6,318 bases of DNA from an uncultured Chloroflexota bacterium (GTDB taxonomy: Bacteria; Chloroflexota; Anaerolineae; Aggregatilineales; Phototrophicaceae): positions 1 through 6,318 of the forward strand of contig CALBRY010000354.1 in the NCBI GenBank assembly GCA_937927665.1, in the 5' to 3' direction. Position 1 is the first letter of the stretch. Every line of letters begins with the position of its first letter. Of the stretch, positions 5,555 through 6,318 are shown one piece after another. The translations under genes and the position numbers were made by a program. The notes beneath the pieces were generated by a model that saw only the letters and a list, made by a program, of their open reading frames with translations, had not been told where the DNA came from and did not search any database.

Positions 5555-6318
5555 ATGGGGTTTCTTCGACCCGCACAGCTTCGATCAAGATGCGATCCGC
5601 GCCGCTTTGTAACAGGATGCGCGATCCATCGTCTAATCGGTAATGCCCGACTGCAAGCGTATACCCATCCCCCGGCAGCACGTCGAAGAAATCCGACATG
5701 ACGATCACGCGGTCGCCTATTTCCCACGTATGCACCGAAAGCGCCACATCTGAACCGAGATACGGCGCGGCATTGACATCATCTACGGCGCGGTATAAAT
5801 GCGTAAACTGCTGGATCGACTCATCGGGCAGTGCGTCGATCACACGCCACAATGTCGAAACACGCCAGCGATTCCCCACCCAACGCACGCGCCAGCCTTC
5901 CAACTGCGAACCGTCCGCGAACATGACCGGCTCAAGCGGCGTGAATCCCTGTGGATCAGACGCGCCGTTATAACGCGCCGCCATAAACGGGAGTGCCCCT
6001 TCGCGGCGGGGATACGCGCGCACATCGACCGCCAAGCCGGATGCCTCGAACTCTTCCCATGCTTGAATCGGCGCAAGGGTAGACAGGATCACGGCGGGAT
6101 AGGGTGGCAGAATCAGCAGACTGTCGCCGTTTATGACGCGGTGCGGATGCTCCCATAACAGCGTCGTGAACACGGTCACTTCGCCGTCGATCAGCGGATC
6201 GTCGCCGTGTGTGAAGAACAACACCGGATCACCGGATTCAGCCGCGCTGAATGCCGCATCGCGTGACTCGCGGAGGATGCTCGAAAGCGCGCTGTTGACG
6301 GGGCGTGCGAGGCTTGCC
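5553..6318 (-). CDS. C-terminal part of a membrane glycosyltransferase-like protein (5' end outside the window)
   Basis: The minus-strand frame is open without a stop from the window edge to TAA at 5553-5555, giving at least 254 residues, so it is a partial gene and the apparent GTG start at 6224 is internal. The visible part has no membrane helix. It shows a first region with FFTHGDDPLIDGEVTVFTTLLW (residues 34-55 of the fragment) and a stretch around INGDSLLILPPYPAVIL (62-78). A beta-sandwich-like second region follows from about 126, with WRVSTLWRVIDALPD (151-165), FTHLYRAVDD (171-180), HTWEIGDRVIV (196-206) and GYTLAVGHYRLDDGSRI (217-233). This resembles the C-terminal extension I know from Chloroflexota GT39/ArnT-type glycosyltransferases, which follows the membrane domain on the outer face. 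The catalytic part would lie to the right of the window and is not seen. A different membrane protein carrying the same tail is possible. Confidence 0.65.
   Translation of the reverse strand, partial: ASLARPVNSALSSILRESRDAAFSAAESGDPVLFFTHGDDPLIDGEVTVFTTLLWEHPHRVINGDSLLILPPYPAVILSTLAPIQAWEEFEASGLAVDVRAYPRREGALPFMAARYNGASDPQGFTPLEPVMFADGSQLEGWRVRWVGNRWRVSTLWRVIDALPDESIQQFTHLYRAVDDVNAAPYLGSDVALSVHTWEIGDRVIVMSDFFDVLPGDGYTLAVGHYRLDDGSRILLQSGADRILIEAVRVEETP

Noticed and set aside
5698..6158. Plus-strand frames opposite the partial glycosyltransferase-like gene
   Set aside because: They overlap each other in different frames and give basic, low-complexity translations; the minus-strand frame is longer, open to the edge and shows recognisable blocks.
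1..6318. Frequent GATC/CGATC motifs across the window
   Set aside because: They appear common by eye, but without a genome-wide expected count this cannot be separated from codon usage (GAT, ATC, CGC).

Overview
The window reads as an ordinary bacterial chromosome segment of moderately high GC with tightly packed genes. Several features together suggest an environmental Chloroflexota lineage of the Anaerolineae type: a secreted HExxH protein close to a family I know from Chloroflexota and haloarchaea, a C-terminal domain resembling the one on Chloroflexota membrane glycosyltransferases, and a palindrome built from 8-mers like those common in environmental genomes. This assignment is inference from gene content; no rRNA or other marker gene is present.

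Layout from left to right. (1) A plus-strand pair: an APH-fold phosphotransferase (71-1096) followed 2 bases later by a small DUF6285-like protein (1099-1521). In other genomes this pair usually travels with an ACAD10/11-type acyl-CoA dehydrogenase, so it is probably part of a fatty-acid or hydroxy-acid catabolic operon that begins left of the window. (2) A long hairpin (1527-1578) separates this pair from a convergent minus-strand gene for an unrecognised 171-residue helical protein (1591-2106). (3) A 174-base divergent intergenic region (2107-2280) holds an optional 29-codon small ORF. (4) A 604-residue SLC13-type permease with two central RCK_C/TrkA_C domains follows (2281-4095). (5) A secreted HExxH/EGD protein, probably a gluzincin-type metallopeptidase relative, follows on the same strand (4192-5484). 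(6) A second long hairpin (5493-5554), made of three degenerate 8-mers per arm, lies between that gene and a convergent minus-strand gene. (7) That last gene (5553 to the window edge) is cut by the right boundary. Only its extracytoplasmic C-terminal part is visible, probably the tail of a membrane glycosyltransferase-like protein.

The first two genes clearly work together. The permease and the secreted peptidase-like protein share a strand with a 96-base gap, but I see no functional link beyond proximity. There is no CRISPR array, transposase, phage gene, tRNA or rRNA, and I do not find a convincing previously undescribed multi-gene system. The points most worth a second look are the 8-mer palindrome, the altered second substrate-loop motif in the permease, the family of the secreted HExxH protein, and the two small upstream ORFs.
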